Below the pieces are notes generated by a model. It searched no databases and was not told the DNA's origin. It saw only the letters and a list, made by a program, of their open reading frames with translations. From assembly GCA_949065595.1 (NCBI GenBank), contig CARSXK010000008.1:1-48419 (forward strand): 48,419 bases of DNA, read 5' to 3'. Position numbers and translations under genes: made by a program. Origin of the DNA: UBA5026 sp949065595 (GTDB lineage: Bacteria > Bacillota_I > Bacilli_A > RF39 > UBA660). Below, one piece after another: positions 18,060 to 26,646 of the stretch. Each line of letters begins with the position of its first letter. Positions within the stretch are counted from its first letter, which is position 1.

Positions 18060-18599
18060 TTACTCTGTTAATATAATTTCTCCATCTGCAATTGGTAAGT
18101 TCGTATAATTTGCGTCTGTTAAATTAAAGTTTCTGATATCGGCATCAGGGTTTGCAATTTCAACAGTTCCAGTTGGATTATTTAAAGTAGTCGTTTGTAA
18201 GGTATCATCAAAAGTATGTGCCCCATCAGAAGTCATTTGTTTGAAGTAAATTTTAGGTGGATTTGTGGTATTGTGTGGTACAGAAGGAAATACTGCATTT
18301 CCATCGTCATCGGTTGTAATGACATTTCCATAAGTAGTACCATTCGCATCACATCTGTAGAAGGTTGCGCCAACAATTGGAATTCCGATTGTAGTACCAT
18401 CATCTGTTACGTGTAATGTTAAAGTTCCGTTGGCAGCAATGGTTAAATTATAGGTATTGACTCCAGCTGTAATATTCAATTGTTTTGGATCAATGGTAGA
18501 ATTTTCATATCCTATTACATTTGCAGTAACATTATAACTACCATCAATGATTTCCTTGCTTCCTTTTCCGTTGGTAATGGGAACTATGTGTTGTGCCAT
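18060..18599 (-). CDS. Beta-sandwich protein with LTDxNY tail motif
   Basis: This 179-residue acidic, Thr- and Asn-rich protein has no signal peptide or membrane helix. Pattern suggests two prealbumin- or PEGA-like beta-sandwiches: ~18-60 (DGSYNVTANVIGY) and ~62-150 (TLTLHVTDDG). The C-terminus FNLTDANYTNLPIADGEI matches the tail of the upstream gene product. AAAGGAG lies 9-12 bases before ATG, inside the upstream gene, which it overlaps by 16 bases. Not recognised as a named family. A surface or spore-layer structural role is possible; nothing in the sequence proves it. Confidence 0.75.
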   Translation of the reverse strand: MAQHIVPITNGKGSKEIIDGSYNVTANVIGYENSTIDPKQLNITAGVNTYNLTIAANGTLTLHVTDDGTTIGIPIVGATFYRCDANGTTYGNVITTDDDGNAVFPSVPHNTTNPPKIYFKQMTSDGAHTFDDTLQTTTLNNPTGTVEIANPDADIRNFNLTDANYTNLPIADGEIILTE

Positions 18600-18940
18600 A
18601 AGGTAATTTCTCCTTTCTCAATAGGTAAATCTTTATAGTTTTGATCTGTTAATGTAAAATGAATCATTGGTGTTCGATTGGTCTTGGGATTATGAAAAAT
18701 AATAGGAATGATATTACATTGTTTGGAATTGATATAAACTACCTTACATAATGGACATGGAAAACAATGCGATTTTACAATTATCTTATAAATTCCATTG
18801 TGCGGAAAACGGAAACATAAGACACCATTGCAATCTGTTTTCCCTTGATATAATAATTCTTTTTTATCGCTGTATATACAAATGGAATAACATTCCCCAT
18901 CAATACTACTATCTAAAAAACATTTAATTTGGAATTCCAT
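18584..18940 (-). CDS. Cys-containing beta-rich protein with LTDxNY tail motif
   Basis: This 118-residue protein has no signal peptide. Residues ~1-75 look like one prealbumin-type beta-sandwich (a GKTDCNGVLCFRFP turn resembles SpaA/PEGA modules), with about eight Cys including CFPCPLC. The tail FTLTDQNYKDLPIEKGEITL repeats the tail of the downstream gene product. GAGGTG precedes ATG. It is the first gene of the minus-strand pair. Function unknown; Cys-rich plus beta fold would suit a cross-linked structural layer, which is inference. Confidence 0.72.
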   Translation of the reverse strand: MEFQIKCFLDSSIDGECYSICIYSDKKELLYQGKTDCNGVLCFRFPHNGIYKIIVKSHCFPCPLCKVVYINSKQCNIIPIIFHNPKTNRTPMIHFTLTDQNYKDLPIEKGEITLWHNT

Positions 18941-19007
18941 AAAAACACCTCGATTATGTTACATGAACAACTGTATTCTAAATCATTCAAATAGAAACAG
19001 CTAATAT

Positions 19008-19035
19008 AATATATGAATATGCAAATCTTTGTTAA
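19008..19035 (-). promoter_or_regulatory. Putative promoter of the minus-strand pair with an adjacent operator-like repeat
   Basis: On the minus strand TTAACA (19035-19030) and TATATT (19013-19008) are 16 bp apart. Next to the -35 is the inverted repeat AAGGTT-ATT-AACCTT (19035-19049). The 327-base gap 18941-19267 otherwise holds only the uvrA control region. Confidence 0.4.
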
Positions 19036-19177
19036 AGGTTATTAACCTTATGTTTTTAAATTTTATGATATTTTGAAAAATGGAATATATATGAAAAATA
19101 CAATTCCAGTAATTTTTCTGATTGAAGTTATTTACAAAATACGCATAATTATCACTTGTTATTTTTTTCAAAAAATA

Positions 19178-19206
19178 TTGAACAAATGTTTGCTGTATGA
19201 TATACT
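19178..19206 (+). promoter_or_regulatory. uvrA promoter overlapping a LexA-box-like site
   Basis: TTGAAC (19178-19183), 17 bp and TATACT (19201-19206) with upstream TGA form an extended -10 promoter. TGAACAAATGTTTG (19179-19192) covers the -35. It matches the Bacillota SOS box CGAACN4GTTCG except at the first base and the C in GTTC. uvrA is a known LexA target in Bacillota. Confidence 0.65.
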
Positions 19207-19240
19207 AAATTCATAAAATGTGAATGAAATTTTTTCTATA

Positions 19241-19249
19241 TGGTATAAT
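19241..19249 (+). promoter_or_regulatory. Second, extended -10 uvrA promoter
   Basis: TGG-TATAAT lies 25 bases before the uvrA start with no clear -35. It may give basal expression outside the SOS response. Confidence 0.45.
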
Positions 19250-19273
19250 AGAAAGCAATTGAGGTGAATGGAT

Positions 19274-22084
19274 ATGGATAAAATCATTGTAAAAGGTGCG
19301 AGAGAAAATAACTTAAAAAATATTTCAATCGAATTACCTAAAAATAAATTAATTGTTATGACAGGAGTATCAGGAAGTGGAAAAAGTAGTTTGGCTTTTG
19401 ATACGATTTATGCAGAAGGACAAAGAAGATATGTTGAAAGTTTAAGTGCTTATGCACGCCAATTTTTAGGGGGTAGTGAGAAACCAGATGTTGATAGTAT
19501 TGAAGGACTGTCTCCTTCTATTAGTATCGATCAAAAAACCACCAATAAAAATCCACGTAGTACTGTAGGAACAGTAACTGAAATTTACGATTATTTTAGA
19601 TTACTGTATGCTAGGATTGGGATTCCATATTGTAAAGTCCATCATAGACCCATTAGTAGTCAAAGCATTGAAGAAATGGTAAATCAAATTATGCATTTAG
19701 AAACGGGAACGAAAATTCGTATTTTAAGTCCCATTGTTCATGGCGAAAAAGGTACTCAAAAAGATATATTAGAACATTTAAAAAAAGATGGATATGTAAG
19801 AGTTCGTATTGATGGAGTAGAATATGACTTAAATGACGCAATCGAGTTAGAAAAAAATAAGAAACATAATGTAGATGTTATTATTGACCGCTTGATTATG
19901 AAAGATGAAATCAGAAGTCGCTTGTACGAATCCATCGAAATTTCTTCCAAACTTGCCAAAGGAAAAGTGGTAATAGATGTGATTGATGGGGAAGAAATTG
20001 TTATGAGTGAATCCTATGCTTGCCCTGATTGTGATTTTTCTTTGCCAGAGTTAGAACCAAGAATGTTTTCCTTTAATGCCCCTTATGGAGCTTGTTGTGA
20101 ATGTAAAGGTCTTGGAATTAAGTATAAATTAGATGAAGATTTGATTATACCAGATAAAACTTTGAGTATTCGTGAAGGAGCAATTAAGGCAATTAATATT
20201 GATGATACCAATAACATTATTTATACAGAATTGAGTACAGTTTGTGATTATTACCATATTGATATGGATAGCCCTGTGAAAGAGCTCAAGAGAGAACAAC
20301 TAGATATTATTTTATATGGTTCTAAAGATATGCTAGAGTTTCATTATACATCAAAAACAGGGAATACAAGGAGGACCAAAAATTACTATGAAGGTATTAT
20401 AACCAATTTAGAACGTAGGTATATGGAGACAAAAAGTGCATGGATTAGGGAATGGATTGAACAATATATGACAGAATCTGTTTGTCCGACTTGTAAGGGA
20501 GCAAGACTAGATGCATCTGTTTTATCGGTTTTGGTAGGTGGAAAAAATATTTATGAAATGACACAACTTTCCATTGGAGATTTATATGAATTTTTTAGGG
20601 AATTAAAATTGAATCAAGAACAAACAGAAATTTCTAGATTGATTATCAAAGAAATCAATTCTCGTTTACAATTTTTAATCAATGTAGGGCTTTCTTACTT
20701 GACATTAGCTAGAAATGCAGGAACGTTATCTGGAGGGGAAGCACAACGCATTCGTTTGGCGACGCAAATCGGATCTCGTTTGACAGGGGTTTTATATGTT
20801 TTAGATGAACCAAGTATTGGATTACATCAGAGGGACAATCAAAGATTAATCAATTCATTATTAGAAATGCGAGATTTAGGAAATACATTAATTGTGGTAG
20901 AACATGATACTGATACTATGCTAGCCAGTGATTATCTGGTGGATATTGGACCGGGTGCTGGGTTACATGGTGGATGCGTTATGGCAGTAGGGACACCAGA
21001 AGAGGTAATGCAGAATCCCAATAGTTTAACGGGTAAATATTTATCAGGAAAAGAAAAAATTGAAGTCCCTAAAACAAGAAGAAAAGGTAATAAAAAATAT
21101 TTGGAACTAAAAGGAGCAAGTGAGAACAACTTAAAAAATATCAATGTCAAAATACCACTTGGAACACTTACATGTGTAACAGGAGTATCAGGAAGTGGAA
21201 AATCGACATTGGTGAATGAAATTTTATATAAAGTAGTATCTAATAATATCTACCGTTCCAAAGAAAAACCAGGTGCTTATAAAAGTGTAAAAGGACTAGA
21301 ACATATTGATAAAGTAATTGATATCTCGCAAACACCAATTGGAAGAACACCTAGAAGTAACCCAGCTACTTATACTGGTGTATTTGATGATATTAGAGAT
21401 GTTTTTACAGAAACCAAAGAAGCTAAATTACGTGGATATGATAAAGGAAGATTTTCATTCAATGTAAAGGGTGGTAGATGTGAAGCTTGCTGGGGGGATG
21501 GTGTAAAAAAAATCGAAATGCATTTTTTACCAGATGTTTATGTTCCTTGTGAGGTATGTGGTGGAACAAGGTACAATCGCGAAACATTAGAAATCAAATA
21601 CAAAGAAAAAAGTATTTATGATGTGCTTGAAATGCGTGTTGAAGAGGCACTAGAATTCTTTGAAAACTTTCCTAAAATTAAATCTAAATTGCAAATGCTT
21701 TCTGATGTAGGACTTTCTTATATCAAATTAGGGCAGGGGTCTCCTACTTTATCTGGTGGAGAAGCAGCAAGAGTGAAGTTAGCCAAAGAATTACAAAAAA
21801 AGCCAACTGGAAAAAGTCTATTTATTTTAGATGAACCAACCACTGGATTACATAGTGATGATATTAAAAAATTACTTGCGATTTTAAATCGAATTGTAGA
21901 CAATGGGGATACTGTTTTGGTTATTGAACATAATTTAGATGTGATTAAAGTCGCGGATTATATCATTGATTTGGGTCCAGAAGGTGGAGATCAAGGGGGG
22001 ACTGTAGTTGCTACAGGGACACCAGAAGAAGTGGCACAAGTACAATCTAGTTATACAGGACAATTTATAAAATCTGTATTATAA
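19274..22084 (+). CDS. uvrA: Excinuclease ABC subunit A
   Basis: UvrA is the damage-recognition ATPase of nucleotide excision repair and loads UvrB. The 936-residue protein has two ABC ATPase halves, each with Walker A GVSGSGKS (near residues 32 and 640) and signature LSGGEAQR or LSGGEAAR. It has three zinc-type Cys sets: CPDC...CCEC, CPTCKG and CEAC...CEVC. Length is normal. The frame allows a start two codons earlier (19268), but GAGGTG at 19261-19266 is correctly spaced only for 19274. Not linked to uvrB here. Control is probably SOS-dependent, see the promoter entry. Confidence 0.97.
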   Translation: MDKIIVKGARENNLKNISIELPKNKLIVMTGVSGSGKSSLAFDTIYAEGQRRYVESLSAYARQFLGGSEKPDVDSIEGLSPSISIDQKTTNKNPRSTVGTVTEIYDYFRLLYARIGIPYCKVHHRPISSQSIEEMVNQIMHLETGTKIRILSPIVHGEKGTQKDILEHLKKDGYVRVRIDGVEYDLNDAIELEKNKKHNVDVIIDRLIMKDEIRSRLYESIEISSKLAKGKVVIDVIDGEEIVMSESYACPDCDFSLPELEPRMFSFNAPYGACCECKGLGIKYKLDEDLIIPDKTLSIREGAIKAINIDDTNNIIYTELSTVCDYYHIDMDSPVKELKREQLDIILYGSKDMLEFHYTSKTGNTRRTKNYYEGIITNLERRYMETKSAWIREWIEQYMTESVCPTCKGARLDASVLSVLVGGKNIYEMTQLSIGDLYEFFRELKLNQEQTEISRLIIKEINSRLQFLINVGLSYLTLARNAGTLSGGEAQRIRLATQIGSRLTGVLYVLDEPSIGLHQRDNQRLINSLLEMRDLGNTLIVVEHDTDTMLASDYLVDIGPGAGLHGGCVMAVGTPEEVMQNPNSLTGKYLSGKEKIEVPKTRRKGNKKYLELKGASENNLKNINVKIPLGTLTCVTGVSGSGKSTLVNEILYKVVSNNIYRSKEKPGAYKSVKGLEHIDKVIDISQTPIGRTPRSNPATYTGVFDDIRDVFTETKEAKLRGYDKGRFSFNVKGGRCEACWGDGVKKIEMHFLPDVYVPCEVCGGTRYNRETLEIKYKEKSIYDVLEMRVEEALEFFENFPKIKSKLQMLSDVGLSYIKLGQGSPTLSGGEAARVKLAKELQKKPTGKSLFILDEPTTGLHSDDIKKLLAILNRIVDNGDTVLVIEHNLDVIKVADYIIDLGPEGGDQGGTVVATGTPEEVAQVQSSYTGQFIKSVL

Positions 22085-22110
22085 TCGTTATAAAAATGAT
22101 TGTGAAATTG

Positions 22111-22134
22111 AAAGGCATAAAAATGTCTTTTTTT
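22111..22134 (+). terminator. uvrA terminator
   Basis: AAAGGCAT (22111-22118) pairs with ATGTCTTT (22123-22130), one G-U, with a 4-base loop and a run of seven T in total. The 363-base gap 22085-22447 also holds the polysaccharide promoter and leader. Confidence 0.75.
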
Positions 22135-22293
22135 GATTACAATTGGATGAATTGTCAAAGCAGTGGAGGCATGAATTTGTCGGATTATAAGAGATTATTG
22201 CCAAATAATGACATGGAATTCAATCCATCCAAAAAAGGCATTGAAAGATTGTAAAGTAATTGTTTCCAATTATTGTCTTTTGCTATACTTTGG

Positions 22294-22322
22294 TTGACAA
22301 ATATACGAAATTATAATAAAAT
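22294..22322 (+). promoter_or_regulatory. Promoter of the polysaccharide operon
   Basis: Consensus TTGACA (22294-22299) and TAAAAT (22317-22322) are 17 bp apart. It opens a leader of about 120 bases. Confidence 0.75.
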
Positions 22323-22447
22323 GTATATAGCAGACAAGGAAAAGGTACATAAAATAATAATATATAGATATCTGTTAGCTATATGCGAACGGGGGGGGGG
22401 TAACCCCTATTTTAGTATCCAAATAAAGAATAATAGGAGTGATTTAG
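22323..22447 (+). promoter_or_regulatory. Structured leader with a G10 tract before the polysaccharide operon
   Basis: A long stem-loop (22323-22331 with 22378-22386, continued inside by 22333-22336 with 22373-22376) is followed by GAAC, ten G (22391-22400), TAA, four C (22404-22407) and TATTTT. The G/C part can fold into a small terminator-like hairpin 41 bases before the start codon at 22448. The same order of elements occurs before the gene at 48049. No known riboswitch class is recognised. Confidence 0.6.
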
Positions 22448-23143
22448 ATGAATGAAGAAGTAGTGAATGCTAGAAGTGTTGAGTTAGTAATTCCAAAGCA
22501 ACGAAATATATCGGAACATATAGCTAGAATCTGCTACTTTAGTGTAAAAAGATTTATGGATGTTGTATTTGCTTTAATTGGAGTTATATTTATGCTACCA
22601 CTTATGTTAATTATTAAATTAAGTTATATATGCAGTGGGGATTTTCATTCTATTTTCTATTCACATGAACGTGTAGGAAAAGATGGAAAAATATTTAAAC
22701 TATATAAGTTTCGTTCAATGGTTCCAAATGCAGATAAAGTTCTAATAGAGTTATTAAAAGATTCTAAATATAAGAAAGAATGGGAAGAAAATCAAAAATT
22801 GGATAAGGATCCAAGAATTACAAAGATTGGAAAATTATTAAGAAAAACATCATTGGATGAAATGCCTCAATTTTTAAATATATTAAAAGGCGATATGTCT
22901 TTAATAGGACCAAGACCTTTATTAAAGGGTGAATTAGATGCTCATAATGGGAATCATAGCTTATATGAAAGTGTACAACCTGGTATTACAAGTTGGTGGG
23001 CAAGCCATGGACGTTCTGCTACTACATATGGTGAAAGACTAGCTTTAGAGTATTATTATATTAGAAATCAATCACTAAAATTAGATATCAAATGTATTTG
23101 TGCAACCATAAAAGCAGTGATTAGTAAAACAGGTGCAAAATAG
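22448..23143 (+). CDS. Polyprenyl-phosphate sugar-1-phosphate transferase (priming enzyme)
   Basis: It starts repeat-unit synthesis by moving a hexose- or HexNAc-1-phosphate onto undecaprenyl phosphate. The 231-residue protein is the short form, with one hydrophobic membrane segment (~38-60). It has the bacterial sugar transferase motifs KRFMDVV, HERVGKDGKIFKLYKFRSM, TSLDEMPQFLNILKGDMSLIGPRP and QPGITSWW. It lacks the 4-5 helix N-terminal domain of WbaP/WcaJ. AGGAGTG precedes ATG. It is the first gene of the operon, behind the G-tract leader. The sugar is not predictable. Confidence 0.93.
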   Translation: MNEEVVNARSVELVIPKQRNISEHIARICYFSVKRFMDVVFALIGVIFMLPLMLIIKLSYICSGDFHSIFYSHERVGKDGKIFKLYKFRSMVPNADKVLIELLKDSKYKKEWEENQKLDKDPRITKIGKLLRKTSLDEMPQFLNILKGDMSLIGPRPLLKGELDAHNGNHSLYESVQPGITSWWASHGRSATTYGERLALEYYYIRNQSLKLDIKCICATIKAVISKTGAK

Positions 23144-23144
23144 A

Positions 23145-24344
23145 ATGGAAAGTAAGAAAAAAATTCTCTTTTTAATTCACACACTACAAGTGGGTGGGGC
23201 TGAAAAAGTATTAGTAAATTTAGTAAATAATATGAATCCTAATAAGTATGATATTACAGTAATGACTGTAATCAATGCTGGTGCATTTCGCGATTCTTTA
23301 AACTCTAATATACATTATAAAACAATTTTTAATATTCCATTTTTGAACCAGAAAAAAAAGAAAAATGATTCTCCAAAATCAGGCAATTTATTGAATGGTA
23401 CAAGTAAAATAAAAAGTTTATTGGCAAAACTGTACAGTTTTTTTTGGAAACATGTAAATTGCAAAAAAATATATAAGAAATATATAAAAGAACAATATGA
23501 TGTTGAAATTGCATTTTTGGAAGGAATTTCTGCTAAAATAATTGCATCTTCAAATAATGAAAATTCTAAAAAAATCTCATGGATACATGTAGATTTGATT
23601 AAAGAAAATAAAACCGATAAATTTTTCAAAAATATAGAGCACGAAAAGAAAATATATGAAAATTTTGATTACATTATTGCAGTTTCAGAAATTGTGAGAG
23701 AACAATTTATAAACAAATTAAGTTTTTCACAAAAAGAAAAAGTATTAGTAAAATATAATGCAATTGATGAAAAGGCAATTATTGAAAAATCAAGAGAACC
23801 AATGGATGATATTGAAAAAAAACAATTTACAATTTGTACAATTGGAAGACTTTCTGTGCAAAAAGGATATGATCGTTTATTAAAAGTTGTTCAAAAATTA
23901 AATAGTGATGAAATAAATTTTGACTTATGGATTATTGGAGAAGGATCTGAAGAAAAAAATTTAAGGGAATATATAGAAGCAAATCATATGGAAAATGTCC
24001 AATTGTTAGGGTATAAAGAAAATCCATATAAATATATAAAATCAGCTGATTTATTTGTATGTTCTTCTCGTGCTGAAGGTTTTAGTACAGTTGTTTCAGA
24101 AGCAATTATATTAGAAAAACCAATTATAACTACAAATTGTGCAGGTATGAGAGAATTATTAGGTAATGACAATGAATATGGAATCATAACTGAAAATTCA
24201 GAAAATGGGCTGTATGAGGGACTAAAAAGTCTTTTAGAAGATAAAGAAAAATATCAACACTATCAAAAAAAAATTTTAGAAAGAAAAAATATATTTTGTC
24301 TAAAAAATGCTATCGAGGAGATACAAAAATTAATAGGGGTATAG
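23145..24344 (+). CDS. GT4 family glycosyltransferase
   Basis: This 399-residue GT-B fold transferase has the N-terminal HTLQVGGAEKVLVNL typical of GT4. In the C-terminal half are IGRLSVQKGYDRLL and the E-x7-E donor-binding motif EGFSTVVSE. It probably adds one sugar to the lipid-linked repeat unit on the inner membrane face. A GTG four codons upstream would overlap the previous stop; the Met at 23145, one base after that stop, is preferred because the conserved start KKILFLIHTL follows it. Donor and acceptor unknown. Confidence 0.9.
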   Translation: MESKKKILFLIHTLQVGGAEKVLVNLVNNMNPNKYDITVMTVINAGAFRDSLNSNIHYKTIFNIPFLNQKKKKNDSPKSGNLLNGTSKIKSLLAKLYSFFWKHVNCKKIYKKYIKEQYDVEIAFLEGISAKIIASSNNENSKKISWIHVDLIKENKTDKFFKNIEHEKKIYENFDYIIAVSEIVREQFINKLSFSQKEKVLVKYNAIDEKAIIEKSREPMDDIEKKQFTICTIGRLSVQKGYDRLLKVVQKLNSDEINFDLWIIGEGSEEKNLREYIEANHMENVQLLGYKENPYKYIKSADLFVCSSRAEGFSTVVSEAIILEKPIITTNCAGMRELLGNDNEYGIITENSENGLYEGLKSLLEDKEKYQHYQKKILERKNIFCLKNAIEEIQKLIGV

Positions 24345-24345
24345 T

Positions 24346-26634
24346 ATGATGAAAAAAAATTATAAATTGACATTATTGAATATATATTTATTTTTATTCA
24401 TATTTACAATGATAAATAGGGAATTTCTTTTTTGGGGGGTTGATTTAAGATTTGTATTACTTCCATTGGGAATAATACTATTAATCTATGGGGTACTAAA
24501 AAGAGAATATAAAAGTAGTAAAATAAATAGCAGTTGGAAATTAATATGTCTATTTTATATTTGGATATTTATTTCCAATATTTCTTGGCTATGGAATGGT
24601 TTTGAAATAAACTCAATTAAATTTTTGAATGAAATGATTTTAATAATAAATGTATTTGTTTCTATTTTAAATATATGGATATATAAAAGTATGATAAAAA
24701 GTGAATACATAAATAAATGCATTATATTTTCGTGTTTAGTTTTAGTATTAAGTATGATTTTAGTAAGTTGTGGTTTTACCGCAAAACAAATTTCAGCTTC
24801 CCCAGATCAGCCTTATAAGTATACTTCAACTGAAATTGATTCAGGTCATAGAAATATATATGGTTGGAACTTTAGACCAGCAGGATATGCATCTGATCCT
24901 AATTATGCAACAATGTTATTATTATTTGGACTTATTGCCACATTAAAATCTAAGTATAAAAAAATATCTAAAATTATATTTTTGATTGTTTTTTTGATGG
25001 CAATAGGTATGTCATTTTCAAAAACTTTAGTATTAGCATGTTGTTTCGGATTCTTATATCTATTATTTGTTAGAATTATGAAAAAACATCCAAGTATAAT
25101 AAAGGCTACAAATGTACTTTTAATATTAGGAATAGTTATTTCTGCACTTGCGGTGCCAAAAATTTCATGGATAAAATCATATATGCCATATACGATGAAA
25201 ACTAGATTTGTTATGTGGAATTCAGCAAATGAATTATTCGAAAAGAGTCCAATTATTGGGAGTGGGATTACAAGTTTTAGAAGTTATTTTAGTGAAAAGC
25301 AATGGTATGTACAATCACATAATACATATTGGCAAGTTTTATCAGAGTTAGGTATTATAGGTATACTAATATTGTGTTTTATTTTTTATAAACTTTTAAA
25401 CGATAGGAAAAATAATCCCTTGAATTTCTTTATTACAGTTGTATTTTTAATTTTTATGTTTGATTTTGAAACAATTGCTTTACAATTTATTGTATATATA
25501 CTATGCTTATGCTCTTTAGAAGAAAAAAGTCAAAAGAAAGGGAAAAAAGCTCTTTTTATGATCAATTCGTTAAGCAATGGTGGTGCAGAGAGAGTTTGTA
25601 TTAATATGGCAAACGAATTAATCACTAGAAACTATGCGGTCGATTTTATATTATTGGGTTGTAATCAAGAAAATAAATTATCATACGAAATAAATCCTAG
25701 TATTCATATTTATGATTTAAAAATAAATGAGAAAAATAAGCTAAAAAAAATCATTCAGATATTGCAAGCTATTCCAAAAGTCAATAGCATAATATCTGAA
25801 AATGAAAAAGAGGAACAGTATGAATTGATAACATCTCATTTACCTATGTCCAATATTCTTACAAGAGTATCTTGTGTTAAAGATAGAGCAATTTATGTAT
25901 TTCATTCGAATATATCTCATTATGGAAGTAAAAAAAATATTTTATTTAAAATTGGATTACATTGTATTTATGGAAATAAAAAAATTGTAACAGTTTCAGA
26001 AGGCGTAAGACAGGAAAGTATTAAGGATTATAAAATGAATAAAAAGTATATAAAAACAATTTATAATCCAATTTTATTAGAGGAAATTCAAAAAAAGGAA
26101 AATGAAACAATTGATTTAGAAAATAAATATATTTTGTTAGTCGGAAGATTTTCTAAACAAAAAAGACAGGATAGAATGATTGATATATTTTATCAAGGAA
26201 AATTCTATGAAAACTATAAATTGGTATTTTGTGGTACTGGGGAATTAGAAGAAGAAATGAAACAAAAAGTACACCAATTAAATATTCAAAATCATGTAAT
26301 TTTCTTGGGGTGGCAGTCCAATATATATAAATGGATGAAAAATGCAAGTTTGTTAGTTTGTACATCAGATAATGAAGCTTTTCCGATGACTTTAATTGAA
26401 GCAATTGGATGTAATACTAGAATTGTTTCTTCAAATTGTAAATTTGGTCCAGATGAGATATTATTGGATGAGTATTCCCAATTTTTGGTGGAAACAGATA
26501 ATATGAATCAATATATTCAAAAAATGCAACAAGCACTGGAATCTTATCCTACTGCTCAATGGAGTATTATAGAAAAATGTAAAGCTAGTAATGTTATAGA
26601 TTCTTATTTAAAATTTATGAATGAAGAATTATAA
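24346..26634 (+). CDS. Wzy-type polymerase fused to a GT4 glycosyltransferase
   Basis: One uninterrupted frame of 762 residues holds two proteins. Residues 1-395 form a polytopic membrane domain of about 11 helices with the O-antigen ligase/polymerase pattern SPIIGSGITSFRSYF then QSHNTYWQVLSELG (~305-340). From ~402 a complete GT4 enzyme follows: MINSLSNGGAERVCINMA, GRFSKQKRQDRMI and the E-x7-E motif EAFPMTLIEA. The join has a short basic linker, KSQKKGKK. Polymerases are normally separate, so this fusion would place a cytoplasmic transferase next to the periplasmic-face polymerase. Starts two bases after the previous stop region; both ATGs at the start are possible. Confidence 0.88.
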   Translation: MMKKNYKLTLLNIYLFLFIFTMINREFLFWGVDLRFVLLPLGIILLIYGVLKREYKSSKINSSWKLICLFYIWIFISNISWLWNGFEINSIKFLNEMILIINVFVSILNIWIYKSMIKSEYINKCIIFSCLVLVLSMILVSCGFTAKQISASPDQPYKYTSTEIDSGHRNIYGWNFRPAGYASDPNYATMLLLFGLIATLKSKYKKISKIIFLIVFLMAIGMSFSKTLVLACCFGFLYLLFVRIMKKHPSIIKATNVLLILGIVISALAVPKISWIKSYMPYTMKTRFVMWNSANELFEKSPIIGSGITSFRSYFSEKQWYVQSHNTYWQVLSELGIIGILILCFIFYKLLNDRKNNPLNFFITVVFLIFMFDFETIALQFIVYILCLCSLEEKSQKKGKKALFMINSLSNGGAERVCINMANELITRNYAVDFILLGCNQENKLSYEINPSIHIYDLKINEKNKLKKIIQILQAIPKVNSIISENEKEEQYELITSHLPMSNILTRVSCVKDRAIYVFHSNISHYGSKKNILFKIGLHCIYGNKKIVTVSEGVRQESIKDYKMNKKYIKTIYNPILLEEIQKKENETIDLENKYILLVGRFSKQKRQDRMIDIFYQGKFYENYKLVFCGTGELEEEMKQKVHQLNIQNHVIFLGWQSNIYKWMKNASLLVCTSDNEAFPMTLIEAIGCNTRIVSSNCKFGPDEILLDEYSQFLVETDNMNQYIQKMQQALESYPTAQWSIIEKCKASNVIDSYLKFMNEEL

Positions 26635-26646
26635 AAAGGAGATCCT

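Noticed and set aside
22147..22254. 35-codon frame between uvrA and the polysaccharide promoter (contains DYKRLLPNNDMEFNP)
   Set aside because: It lies after the uvrA terminator, has no visible promoter, and the only GGAGG is too close to an internal Met. Composition is plausible but there is no support.
22391..22400. Intramolecular four-run G-quadruplex
   Set aside because: A single G run without separate G blocks does not fit the usual motif; hairpin with the C run is simpler.
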